Notes: generated by a model not told the origin, from the sequence alone. DNA of 64,000 nucleotides from Kitasatospora herbaricolor (GCF_030813695.1 NZ_JAUSVA010000002.1:3968001-4032000), one strand, 5' to 3'. Numbered from the stretch's first letter, positions 32,191 to 39,472 are shown. Numbers and translations are program-made.

Positions 32191-32765
32191 ATGTCCCTCC
32201 CCGTCCGCCGGATCCGGGCCGTCTTCACCGCCTCGACCGTCACCGTGTACCAGGCCTTCCCGGCCGCCGTCGCCGGGCCGGCCGCCCGGACCGGACGCTT
32301 TCCCGAGGCCTTCGACCGGGGCCGGATGACGTGGATCAAGCCGTCCTTCCTCTGGATGATGTACCGCAGCGACTGGGGCCGGGCGCCGGGCCAGGAGCGG
32401 GTGCTGGCCCTGGAGATCACCCGGGACGGCTTCGAATGGGCGCTCGCTCGCGCGGTGGAGAGTTCGTACCGGCCCGGCTGCATCCCTCCAGGGATGCCTG
32501 GCGACGTGAGCTGCGACGCGGTGAGGTCCGGGTGCAGTGGGACCCGGAGCGGGACGCCGCCCTGCGCCCGCTGCCGTGGCGGGCCCTGCAGGTCGGGCTG
32601 CGCGGGGAGGCGGTCCGCCGGTACGCGGACGAGTGGCTGGTCTCGGTGTCGGACGTGACGGCGCTCGCGGGCGAGGTGCGCCGCGGCGGCGGCCGGGGCG
32701 CGCCCGCCGAACGGCCGTACCCGCTGCCGGAGCCCGTCGCCGCCGTGATCGGGGCGACGGGCTGA
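32191..32765 (+). pseudogene. DUF4291 gene with a frameshift
   Basis: The first 90 codons from the ATG at 32191 (RRIRAVFTASTVTVYQAF, RMTWIKPSFLWMMYRSDWG, LALEITRDGFEWAL) match DUF4291. Near 32455-32480 the similarity moves to the frame one base back, where it continues as LHPSRDAWRRELRRGEVRV, then VQWDPERDAALRPLPW and RRYADEWLVSVSDVT, to the stop at 32763-32765. Joining the two frames gives about 190 residues, the normal family length. The likely cause is loss of one base (or one modulo three) near 32475. No slippery heptamer is obvious, so programmed frameshifting is unlikely; a sequencing error cannot be excluded. Confidence 0.8.
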
Positions 32766-32815
32766 CGGCGGACGGTTCGGCACCCCGGCCGGATGCCGCG
32801 CCGGCTTCGCGCGGC

Positions 32816-34492
32816 TCAGCCGTGCAGGTACACGATGCCGAGCTTGGTGAGCTGCCACAGCTGGCCGGGGGCGCCGGTGTCGGCGGCCAGTTCGATCAGC
32901 TGGTTGCCCTGGGCGTCCGACGGGCCGGCGGTGGCGACCTTCCCGGTGTCCTGCGAGTCGGCCAGGGTGTAGCGGCCGCCGCCGGCGGGCTTGAAGACCC
33001 AGTGCTGGTTGGCGCCGCCGTTGCAGCGCCACTGCACCAGGCGGGTGCCCGGTGCGGTGGAGGCACCGGTGGCGTCCAGGCACATGTCGCGGTTGCCGCT
33101 GAAGTCCAGCTCGTAGCTGCCGCCGGACTTGGCCTCCAGGACGAAGGACTGGTTCAGCCCGCCGGTGGCCCGGTAGGTGATGGCGGCCCGGCCGTTGGTG
33201 CTGTCGCCGTAGCTGCCGCCGCCGGACAGGTCGAGCACCTTTCCGGTCGCGGTGTCGGTCAGCTGGTACCAGGCGCCGTCCTCGGGCCCGTCCCCGAACG
33301 GCTGCCCGGGGGCGAGGGGTTCGATGGAGGTGGTGTTCTGCTGGTCGAGGGTGCAGTACGCCTGCTGCTGGGCGGGCCGGGCGTAGAACTGGCCGAGGCA
33401 GACGCCCTCGGCGCGGTAGCCGGCGACCCGCAGGTGGTACGACTGGCGCACCATGTTCATGCACAGGCCCGGGATGCCGATCTGCTGGTCGCAGCCGTTG
33501 CGGACCCACTCGGAGAGGTTGATGACGTCGCCGTTGGTGTACTCGTACGGCGAGCTGGTCCACTCCGCGCAGACCTCGTGCCCGAAGGAGACCCGGCGCT
33601 GGTCGAGGTAGCGCACGCCGGGCACCTGCTCGGCGGCGGCCCGCAGGGTGTCGCTGAGGACCGGCACCACCCAGTTGTGGCCCCAGGCGAGGTCCTCGGG
33701 GAAGGCCGGGCAGCCGTCCGCGACCTTGCCGACGTAGGTGTTGGTGCGGACGTCGGGCGTGATCGGGTTGAAGTAGGACTGGTGGACCAGCTGGTACGAG
33801 GAGTCGGCGTAACCGGCCGCCCGCATGGTCTGCCGGATGTCGCGCAGGGCCGCGACCACCTTGGGCTGGACCCGCTTCGCCCGCTCGGCGATCTCGGCGC
33901 TGCCGATGGTGTCGCGGCAGCCCTGGCCCTGCGGGATCGGGAAGTACTGGCCGAGGCAGTGCATCATGATGCCGCTGAAGTCGAAGTCGTCGTTGGCCCC
34001 GATCGTGACGACGACCATCTTGATGTCGTACGTGGCGGCGGCCCGGGCGAGTTGGACGTCCTGCTTGGGCTCGCCGAAGTCGCCGCTGCCGGGGCCGGTG
34101 ATCTTCGCGAGCTCGGGGTCGCTGACCAGGTCGCCGGTCTGGGCGCCGGAGCAGGCGAGGTCGATCGGGGTGACGCCGGGGATGTCGGTGACGAAGATCT
34201 CCGACTTGGGGTGGCGGTGGCAGTAGTTGGTGGGGCTGTCGCTGTCGGGGAAGTAGCCGTCGCCGGTGTCGGTACCGGCGCCCTCCCCGGAGATGGCGCT
34301 GTCGCCGAGGGCGACGATCGCGGGCGGGCGGGCCTGGGCGGCGCCGGCGGCCGCGGTGTCGGCGAGCGCGCCCGGGGCGCCGGCCAGGACGAGGCCGGCG
34401 ACGAGGCCTACGGTGGCGAGCAGGGCGCCCGCGGGGGAGCGCCGGGACGCGGCGGGACATCGCCGGGCTGCCGGGAACAGTGACCTGATCAC
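32816..34492 (-). CDS. Secreted SGNH/GDSL esterase with C-terminal ricin-type lectin domain
   Basis: 558 residues. A signal peptide (basic start, then GALLATVGLVAGLVLAGAPGALA) is followed by an SGNH hydrolase domain: block I ALGDSAISGEGAG with the nucleophile serine, block III TIGANDDFDFSG, and a late His in QSYHLRVAGYRAEG. Residues about 410-558 form a ricin B-type trefoil with QxW-like motifs (NQHWVF, GQLWQL). The enzyme is probably an extracellular lipase or polysaccharide esterase targeted by sugar binding. A promoter with an overlapping palindrome lies upstream (34597-34643). Confidence 0.9.
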   Translation of the reverse strand: MIRSLFPAARRCPAASRRSPAGALLATVGLVAGLVLAGAPGALADTAAAGAAQARPPAIVALGDSAISGEGAGTDTGDGYFPDSDSPTNYCHRHPKSEIFVTDIPGVTPIDLACSGAQTGDLVSDPELAKITGPGSGDFGEPKQDVQLARAAATYDIKMVVVTIGANDDFDFSGIMMHCLGQYFPIPQGQGCRDTIGSAEIAERAKRVQPKVVAALRDIRQTMRAAGYADSSYQLVHQSYFNPITPDVRTNTYVGKVADGCPAFPEDLAWGHNWVVPVLSDTLRAAAEQVPGVRYLDQRRVSFGHEVCAEWTSSPYEYTNGDVINLSEWVRNGCDQQIGIPGLCMNMVRQSYHLRVAGYRAEGVCLGQFYARPAQQQAYCTLDQQNTTSIEPLAPGQPFGDGPEDGAWYQLTDTATGKVLDLSGGGSYGDSTNGRAAITYRATGGLNQSFVLEAKSGGSYELDFSGNRDMCLDATGASTAPGTRLVQWRCNGGANQHWVFKPAGGGRYTLADSQDTGKVATAGPSDAQGNQLIELAADTGAPGQLWQLTKLGIVYLHG

Positions 34493-34596
34493 GCGTTACT
34501 CCTTGCGGGGGCGGGGACGCCGACCGGTGGGGGCCGGGCGGCGCGGAGCGTGGAGCGTGCGGTTGCCCTCGGCCCGAACTGCCTCCGGCCGAGGGA

Positions 34597-34617
34597 AATA
34601 TGAGCAGGCCTCATATT
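34597..34617. promoter_or_regulatory. Operator-like palindrome over the esterase promoter
   Basis: AATATGAG at 34597-34604 and CTCATATT at 34610-34617 form perfect eight-bp arms around five bases. The palindrome overlaps the -10 hexamer and the expected start of transcription, a typical repressor position. Confidence 0.5.
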
Positions 34618-34643
34618 CTAGGTACTGACAAGTAATGCAACAA
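34615..34643 (-). promoter_or_regulatory. Vegetative-type promoter of the esterase gene
   Basis: On the minus strand: -35 TTGTTG (34638-34643), exactly 17 bases, then -10 TAGAAT (34615-34620), five of six to TATAAT. The leader to the ATG is about 115 bases. Confidence 0.6.
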
Positions 34644-34714
34644 GGGTCGTGACACGGGCGCGGCAGCCGGATCGGCTCGCCCTTCGACCCGGCCGGTCCC
34701 GCCCGGCAGACCGG

Positions 34715-34778
34715 CCGGAGGAGCGGCGCGCCGGAGGAGCGGCGCGCCGGAGGAGCGGCGCGCCGGAGGAGCGGCGCC
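34715..34778. repeat. Four tandem copies of a 16-bp repeat
   Basis: The unit CCGGAGGAGCGGCGCG occurs four times in a row without gaps; only the last base of the fourth copy differs. Non-coding, downstream of a chaplin gene. A likely site of slippage or assembly uncertainty. Confidence 0.85.
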
Positions 34779-34782
34779 GGAC

Positions 34783-34838
34783 AGCACCGAGCCGCCGCCC
34801 GCACCCCAGGAGGGAGGCGAGGACGGCGGCTCGGTGCT
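34783..34838. terminator. Hairpin after chaplin 1
   Basis: 15-bp perfect stem (34783-34797 with 34824-34838) with a 26-base loop, starting 26 bases beyond the stop of the minus-strand chaplin. Confidence 0.65.
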
Positions 34839-34864
34839 GCGCGGAACGAACGGACCGACCGAGG

Positions 34865-35104
34865 TCAGCCGACGTTGGCGCAGCTGTTGCCGAAGGCCGG
34901 GTTCAGCAGGCCGACGACGTCGATGGAGTTGCCGCAGAGGTTGACCGGGATGTGCACCGGGACGGCGATGTTGTTGCCGGAGGCGACACCCGGGGAGCCG
35001 GCGGCGACGCCCTCCGCGGTGGAGCTGGCCATCGCGCTGCCGGCACCGGCCGCAATGATGCCTACCACGGCGGCGCCAACTGCGGCGGTCTTCTTGATGC
35101 TCAT
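34865..35104 (-). CDS. Short chaplin 1
   Basis: 79 residues. A signal peptide (start SIKKTAAVGAAVVGIIAAGA) is followed by one chaplin domain: STAEGVAAGSPGVASGN, then VPVHIPVNLCGNSIDVVG and LLNPAFGNSCANVG, with the two conserved cysteines. Chaplins are secreted amyloid-forming surfactants that coat aerial hyphae and spores. No sorting signal, so it is a short chaplin. Start ATG with GGAGG seven bases upstream. In Streptomyces such genes are controlled by BldN, which is encoded at 49038-49976. Confidence 0.95.
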   Translation of the reverse strand: MSIKKTAAVGAAVVGIIAAGAGSAMASSTAEGVAAGSPGVASGNNIAVPVHIPVNLCGNSIDVVGLLNPAFGNSCANVG

Positions 35105-35330
35105 ATCGAGCCTCCTGAACGATCGAAGGGTTCACAGCTGCACGGAACGTGCGTGATCTCCAACGAGGCCCCGGGTACCGGGTTGCGCGCACCCGGCGGC
35201 TATCACCCGTACGGCTTACCCGGGGCATTCGGGTGATCGGAGAACCCGACCGTTTCCCACCGGGCGTCCCGTCGTTCTTCCTGGCGGAACACGCTTCATC
35301 CGGCCCACTCACGAAACGGGACCCCGACAC

Positions 35331-35579
35331 ATGCGCAAGCTCGCCCACGGCGTGCTCGGCACCGCGGCCGCCGCAGCCCTGCTGCTCGGCGGCGCCGCCA
35401 CGGCCTCCGCCCACCCCTACGGTGCGACGGCCGAGGGCGTCGCGGCGGGGTCGCCCGGCGTGCTCTCCGGCAACCTGATCCAGGTGCCGGTGAACATCCC
35501 GGTCAACCTGTGCGGCAACACCGTCGACGTGATCGCCGCCCTGAACCCGGCCTTCGGCAACGCCTGCGCCAACGGCTGA
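35331..35579 (+). CDS. Short chaplin 2
   Basis: 82 residues. Signal peptide (MRKLAHGVLGTAAAAALLLG) and one chaplin domain with VPVNIPVNLCGNTVDVIA and ALNPAFGNACANG. It differs from its neighbours in the start of the mature part (HPYGATAEGV). Divergent from chaplin 1 with 226 bp between starts, so the two probably share a control region. Confidence 0.95.
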   Translation: MRKLAHGVLGTAAAAALLLGGAATASAHPYGATAEGVAAGSPGVLSGNLIQVPVNIPVNLCGNTVDVIAALNPAFGNACANG

Positions 35580-35889
35580 TCCCGGGGCGGAGGGCCCGGA
35601 CCTGATCCGGTTCCCCCACACTCCCGGGAGGTCACCCCACGTCGAACTTCCGTTCTCCGTGGACGATCTCCTGGTCGCGCCACCGTCCGAACTTTTACCG
35701 GCCGTGCGGGAATTGTTCGAGGGGCGCAAGAACGAAGCGGCCGAGCACCGCCCAAGCCAGGGGCGACACGCGCGACTTGGGCCGCCAGAGTGACAATCAC
35801 GGCGCACCCCTAAACCAGCGGGCGATGATTCTGATTCGCCCGGATCCCGACAGTCGATCCCGTCGGGAAGACAATGGAGGAAGACCCCC
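35580..35889. other. Intergenic 310 bp between chaplins 2 and 3
   Basis: No gene and no hairpin that I trust. The sequence from about 35700 to 35889 is less GC-rich than coding DNA and should carry the promoter of chaplin 3; I could not identify hexamers. Confidence 0.5.
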
Positions 35890-36132
35890 ATGCGTAACCT
35901 CAAGAAGGCTGCCGTCCTGTCCATCGTCGCGGCCGGCCTCGTGGTCGGTGCGGCCGGTGGCGCTGCCGCCAGCTCCACCGCCGAGGGCGTCGCCGCCGGC
36001 TCCCCCGGCGTGCTCTCCGGCAACCTGATCCAGGTCCCGGTCCACGTGCCGCTCAACGTCTGCGGCAACACCGTCAACGTGATCGGCCTGCTGAACCCGG
36101 CGTTCGGCAACAGCTGCGCCAACGTCGGCTGA
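35890..36132 (+). CDS. Short chaplin 3
   Basis: 80 residues with signal peptide and one chaplin domain (VPVHVPLNVCGNTVNVIG, LLNPAFGNSCANVG). Preceded by GGAGG nine bases before the ATG. The mature part is almost the same as that of chaplin 4, which suggests recent duplication. Followed by a strong hairpin at 36174-36205. Confidence 0.95.
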   Translation: MRNLKKAAVLSIVAAGLVVGAAGGAAASSTAEGVAAGSPGVLSGNLIQVPVHVPLNVCGNTVNVIGLLNPAFGNSCANVG

Positions 36133-36173
36133 AACGGCGGTCGCTGATCAGGCGACGTCGTTCCACCGAGTCC

Positions 36174-36205
36174 GTGCCGCACCCCGCCACCGCGGGGTGC
36201 GGCAC
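36174..36205 (+). terminator. Terminator after chaplin 3
   Basis: 14-bp perfect stem (36174-36187 with 36192-36205) and four-base loop, 42 bases after the stop. Confidence 0.75.
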
Positions 36206-36238
36206 GTCCCCCGTTTGTGATCTAGGAGATCAACTCCC

Positions 36239-36523
36239 ATGCAGAACGTGAAGAAGGCCGTCGTCCTCACCGCTGCCGCAGCCGGCATGGTGCTGGCCGG
36301 CGCGGGTGCCGCTGCCGCCAGCTCCACCGCCGAGGGCGTCGCCGCCGGCTCCCCCGGCGTGCTCTCCGGCAACCTGATCCAGGTCCCGGTCCACGTTCCG
36401 GTGAACCTCTGCGGCAACTCCGTCAACGTGATCGGGGCCCTCAACCCGGCGTTCGGCAACAGCTGCGCCAACGTCGAGGTCCCGCAGCAGCAGACGCCCC
36501 CCGTCGTCGAGGAAGACTGCTGA
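36239..36523 (+). CDS. Chaplin 4 with acidic, cysteine-ended C-terminal tail
   Basis: 94 residues. The chaplin domain (VPVHVPVNLCGNSVNVIG, ALNPAFGNSCANV) is followed by an extra tail EVPQQQTPPVVEEDC. Usual short chaplins stop right after CANV, and long chaplins continue to a sortase signal; this tail is neither. Its last residue is a third cysteine, giving an odd number in the mature protein and a possible intermolecular disulfide. Start ATG with AGGAGAT about eight bases upstream. A terminator hairpin follows at 36547-36585. Confidence 0.93.
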   Translation: MQNVKKAVVLTAAAAGMVLAGAGAAAASSTAEGVAAGSPGVLSGNLIQVPVHVPVNLCGNSVNVIGALNPAFGNSCANVEVPQQQTPPVVEEDC

Positions 36524-36546
36524 TCACCGATCGGCACGAATCCTGA

Positions 36547-36585
36547 CCGTACTGCCCCTCGGCCGCCGGCCCTGGGGCAGTACGG
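36547..36585 (+). terminator. Terminator after chaplin 4
   Basis: 12-bp perfect stem (36547-36558 with 36574-36585), 15-base loop, 23 bases after the stop. Confidence 0.7.
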
Positions 36586-36662
36586 CATCGGCCCGTCCGC
36601 CCCTGCTGCCCCGGCGATCCCGGCGACCCCGCACCACCGAAACACCCGAAGGGTAGGTCCTG

Positions 36663-37016
36663 ATGGCCTTCAAGAAGAGCGGGGCCGGCCTCGCCGTGCT
36701 GGGCGCGGCGATGCTGCTCGGCACGGGCACGGCGCACGCGAACCCCGTCACCAACCTCCAGCGCAACGACGTCGCACCCGCCGTCGGCGGGCTGACCGGC
36801 GCCCTCGGCTACGGCGTGGCGCCGGTCAAGGACCTGCGGCTGGACCCGTTCGCGCAGTCCTCCGCCGACGTGCTGAACAACGGGGTGGCCGTGCAGCCCG
36901 AGAACTCCGGCCTGGCCCCGGTGGCCACCACCGCCGTCACCGGCCCGCTCAGCGACGGTGGCGGCCCCAGGGACCTGCCCGCGGTCGGCCCGCTGCTGGG
37001 CGTCCTGCCGGGCTGA
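36663..37016 (+). CDS. Small secreted protein of unknown function
   Basis: 117 residues. A clear signal peptide (start AFKKSGAGLAVLGAAMLLGT, ending near HA-NP) precedes a mature part of about 90 residues without cysteines, rich in Pro, Val, Gly and Ala (LQRNDVAPAVGGLTGALG, GPLSDGGGPRDLPAVGP). I know no domain for it. It lies between the chaplins and a second secreted unknown gene on the opposite strand, and shares their low-complexity style, so a surface role is plausible. Confidence 0.8.
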   Translation: MAFKKSGAGLAVLGAAMLLGTGTAHANPVTNLQRNDVAPAVGGLTGALGYGVAPVKDLRLDPFAQSSADVLNNGVAVQPENSGLAPVATTAVTGPLSDGGGPRDLPAVGPLLGVLPG

Positions 37017-37041
37017 CGCACCGCCGCACCCGGGCAACGTC

Positions 37042-37096
37042 AGGAGCCCGGTGCCCCACCACCCGTCCGGGACGGACGGCGGGGCACCGGGCTCCT
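37042..37096. terminator. Bidirectional terminator between two secreted-protein genes
   Basis: 16-bp perfect stem (37042-37057 with 37081-37096) with a smaller hairpin in its loop. It lies between convergent stops at 37016 and 37121. Confidence 0.8.
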
Positions 37097-37120
37097 GGCC
37101 GTGCGGGCACCCGTACGGGC

Positions 37121-37786
37121 TCAGCCCTGGGCCTGCTCCAGCACTCCGGTGGCGGTGGCGGTGGTGGTGGCGGCGAGGTTCTCCACCGACTCCGCCACCG
37201 AGATCCGCTTGTCGGAGCCGCCGAGCGAGGCCTTGGCGCCGGGCACGGCCTGGACCGGGGCGGTGACCAGCTGCGGGTCGATCTCGCCGAACTTCAGCGG
37301 GTTCTCGGTCAGCGGCCCGCTGGTGCCCTCGACGTAGCTGACCGGGCGGCCGAGGGTGAGGGCGGGGCCGGCCAGGTTGAGCGGCGCGGCCGGGGCGTCC
37401 ACCAGCAGGTCGCCGAGTTCGGTGGAGCGGTCCGCGATGGGAAGCGGGACGGCCGCCTGGAGCTCGGGGCCGACCTTGCCGCCGGCCAGCGCGGGGATGA
37501 TCCGCTCGGGGACCAGTTGGTTGCCCCGCTCCTTCTCCGGCACGGCCGGCATCAGCAGCGAGGTCGGGATGCCGCCGTGCAGGTGCCCGCCGGCCGGGAG
37601 CAGCCCGAGGTGGTCGGTGGCGGCACCGAGCGGTACGTCGAAGGGCACCTGCTCGGTGGCCAGCTTCCCTTCGAGGGCGCCGACCTGATCGGGCGTGATG
37701 CCGGCGGCGGCGGCCGCGCCCTGGGAGGCGAGGACGCCGGCGCCGACCGCCAGCAGCATCGCGCCGGCCCGCTTGGAGAGCTTCAT
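37121..37786 (-). CDS. Secreted protein of unknown function
   Basis: 221 residues from the ATG at 37784-37786, which has GGTGA five bases upstream; a GTG three codons earlier is possible. A signal peptide (MKLSKRAGAMLLAVGAGVLA, cut near AAAAA-G) precedes a mature part of about 190 residues without cysteines, with many Pro/Leu/Ala stretches (PFDVPLGAATDHLGLLPAGG, VPLPIADRSTELGDLLVDAP). No domain recognised. It is divergent from the first rodlin gene (357 bp apart). Confidence 0.8.
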   Translation of the reverse strand: MKLSKRAGAMLLAVGAGVLASQGAAAAAGITPDQVGALEGKLATEQVPFDVPLGAATDHLGLLPAGGHLHGGIPTSLLMPAVPEKERGNQLVPERIIPALAGGKVGPELQAAVPLPIADRSTELGDLLVDAPAAPLNLAGPALTLGRPVSYVEGTSGPLTENPLKFGEIDPQLVTAPVQAVPGAKASLGGSDKRISVAESVENLAATTTATATGVLEQAQG

Positions 37787-38143
37787 GGTATTCACCGTTC
37801 TGGCTGGACATCTTCTGGGGGCGGCTGCGTCGCGCAGCCGAAAGCAACTGCTTTAACGAGGCACCTGCGGCCCGGATTGCGCCCGTTAACCGATTCGGCC
37901 TAATAATCCGACTGCACGGCCGTTCGACGACGAACCCCGGGCACGATCGACGGATGGTTTTCCAGATTCCGCGTAACCTTCCGGCCCGTCATTCTTTGAT
38001 CTCAATGTCGCAGCCACGACGATGGCAGGACCGGATGCCGCAGTGCATTGGAGAGTCCGCCCAATCTGGCCAGTGACCGCAGACCGGGTCTCATCGTTGA
38101 ACGCACGGAATCCGAAAAAGCATTTCAGAGAGGGATCTCCCCC
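37787..38143. other. Divergent control region, secreted protein / rodlin 1
   Basis: 357 bp, markedly less GC-rich than its surroundings. It contains the possible BldN-type promoter at 38072-38100 and no gene. Confidence 0.55.
38072..38100 (+). promoter_or_regulatory. Possible BldN-dependent promoter of rodlin 1
   Basis: AGTGAC (38072-38077), 17 bases, CGTTGA (38095-38100). My recollection of BldN-dependent promoters is a -35 close to CGTAAC and a -10 close to CGTTGA; the -10 matches fully and the -35 at four of six. The leader to the ATG would be about 36 bases. The consensus is recalled, not checked. Confidence 0.35.
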
Positions 38144-38488
38144 ATGCTCCAGAAGACTTTCGCCACCGCCGGCCTGGTCACGGCCGCACTGGCCATGGCC
38201 GCCGGCCCCGCCTCCGCCATCGGTGACGCGGACGGCGCCGCCGCCTCGCTCCAGGGCAACGGCGGTACCAACAACACCGGCACGTGGGGCGACCACAGCC
38301 CGAACTTCCACTTCCTGGACAACCCGAACATCTGCCTCCCCGAGATCCACAACATCGCTGTGGGCGTCCTCGGTGTGGCGGTGCCGGTCGAGGTCCCGAT
38401 CGCCAACAGCGGTGGCAAGCAGTACTGCACCCAGGGCCAGGGCACCCAGTCCAAGGGTGACTCCGGGGTCTCGCACCTCGTCGGCTGA
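38144..38488 (+). CDS. Rodlin 1 (RdlA/RdlB family)
   Basis: 114 residues, the usual rodlin size. Signal peptide (start LQKTFATAGLVTAALAMAAG) followed by the rodlin domain: GTWGDHSPNFHFLDNPNICL, PEIHNIAVGVLGVAVPVEVP and a C-terminal GDSGVSHLVG. Two cysteines are present (in NICLPE and QYCTQG). Rodlins organise chaplin fibrils into the rodlet layer of aerial hyphae. ATG at 38144 with AGAGGG upstream. Confidence 0.95.
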   Translation: MLQKTFATAGLVTAALAMAAGPASAIGDADGAAASLQGNGGTNNTGTWGDHSPNFHFLDNPNICLPEIHNIAVGVLGVAVPVEVPIANSGGKQYCTQGQGTQSKGDSGVSHLVG

Positions 38489-38585
38489 TCCCCCGGCCAC
38501 CGTCGGGACCACCTGAACCACTCCGCTCCACCCTCCTGAACCACCTCGAATCGCCCCCGATTCACCCCCGAGAGGAACACCAGAA

Positions 38586-38930
38586 ATGATCAAGAAGACC
38601 CTTGCCGCCGCCGGCCTCGCCGTCGCCGCGATCGCCATGTCGGCCGGTTCCGCCTCCGCCATCGCCGACTCCGACGGCTCGGCCGTCTCCGTCCAGGGCG
38701 ACGGTGGCACCAACGCCACCGGCACCCACGGCGACCACAGCCCGAACTTCCACACCCTGGACAACCCGAACATCTGCCTGCCGGAGGTCCACAACATCGC
38801 CGTCGCCGTCGTCGGTGTCGCGGTGCCGGTCGAGGTGCCGATCCTCAACAGCACCCCGAAGCAGATCTGCAACGTCGGCCAGAACACCCAGTCCTCGGGC
38901 GACGCGGGTGTCTCGCACCTGATCGGCTGA
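38586..38930 (+). CDS. Rodlin 2 (RdlA/RdlB family)
   Basis: 114 residues, in tandem with rodlin 1 (97 bp apart). Same plan: signal peptide, THGDHSPNFHTLDNPNICL, PEVHNIAVAVVGVAVPVEVP and GDAGVSHLIG. The ATG has GAGAGG about ten bases upstream. The short gap has no obvious promoter or terminator, so readthrough from rodlin 1 is possible. Confidence 0.95.
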   Translation: MIKKTLAAAGLAVAAIAMSAGSASAIADSDGSAVSVQGDGGTNATGTHGDHSPNFHTLDNPNICLPEVHNIAVAVVGVAVPVEVPILNSTPKQICNVGQNTQSSGDAGVSHLIG

Positions 38931-39214
38931 TCAGGCCACCTGCTCGGCAGCACGGCTCACCAGCCGTCGCCGAACACGGTCCGTGGGGCTCGGGGGGACC
39001 ACCTCCGGGCCCCACGGGCTTCTCCGCGACCAGCCGGCCGGAAGGTCCGTCCGTGTGCGACCCCTTCGGGTGACACACCCTCGGGGCGGCGCGCGCCGAG
39101 GCCCGTCCACCGGCCTCGTGTGGTCACGTGACATGACAGGCCCCAACCCGGTCCGACCAGCTCACCGGCCCACCGGGCCCGGGAGGCGGACCGCAGGAGA
39201 GAGGACAGATTTCG

Positions 39215-39472
39215 ATGAAGAGCATGCTGGGCAAGGCCGTTCTGACCGCGGTCGGCGCGCTGGCGGTCGCCGGCGTCTCGGCGCCGGCCTACGCGCACGT
39301 CGGCGTGGCCGGCGGCCAGGAGTTCGTGGCCTCCGCCGACCCGGTCTTCGCGGCCGGCGAGCAGTGGGGCGTGGCGCACACCAGTAACATCCTGACCGGC
39401 GCCCACCAGTGGGGCTGGGCCACGTCCACCGACCTGGCCGGCGGCCAGGAGGGCTTCGCCCACATCGGCTGA
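39215..39472 (+). CDS. 85-residue secreted peptide with 15-residue repeats
   Basis: A signal peptide (KSMLGKAVLTAVGALAVAG, cut near AYA-H) is followed by a mature part of about 57 residues made almost wholly of four related units: AGGQEFVASADPVFA, AGEQWGVAHTSNILT, GAHQWGWATSTDLA and GGQEGFAHIG. The common pattern is small-small-x-Gln-(Trp/Glu)-(Gly/Phe)-(aromatic or Val)-Ala. There are no cysteines. I know no family for it. GGAGAG lies about 13 bases before the ATG. It follows the rodlins on the same strand and could be a further surface fibre component. A perfect palindromic terminator follows. Confidence 0.82.
   Translation: MKSMLGKAVLTAVGALAVAGVSAPAYAHVGVAGGQEFVASADPVFAAGEQWGVAHTSNILTGAHQWGWATSTDLAGGQEGFAHIG

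Larger units (their letters stand above)
34493..34864. other. Intergenic 372 bp between the esterase gene and the first chaplin
   Basis: Contains the esterase promoter and operator-like palindrome (34597-34643), four tandem 16-bp repeats (34715-34778) and a long hairpin (34783-34838). No gene. Confidence 0.6.

Noticed and set aside
32455..32480. Programmed frameshift in the DUF4291 gene
   Set aside because: No slippery heptamer, stop-adjacent stimulator or known recoding in this family.
30624..34460. A 1278-codon minus-strand open frame covering the glycosyltransferase and esterase genes
   Set aside because: It is in a different frame from both real genes and is arginine/proline-rich throughout.
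34715..34778. CRISPR-like array
   Set aside because: The 16-bp units are directly adjacent with no spacers; this is a simple tandem repeat.
37972..37977. CGTAAC as the -35 of the rodlin promoter
   Set aside because: No fitting -10 hexamer lies 16-18 bases downstream; the AGTGAC / CGTTGA pair at 38072-38100 fits better.
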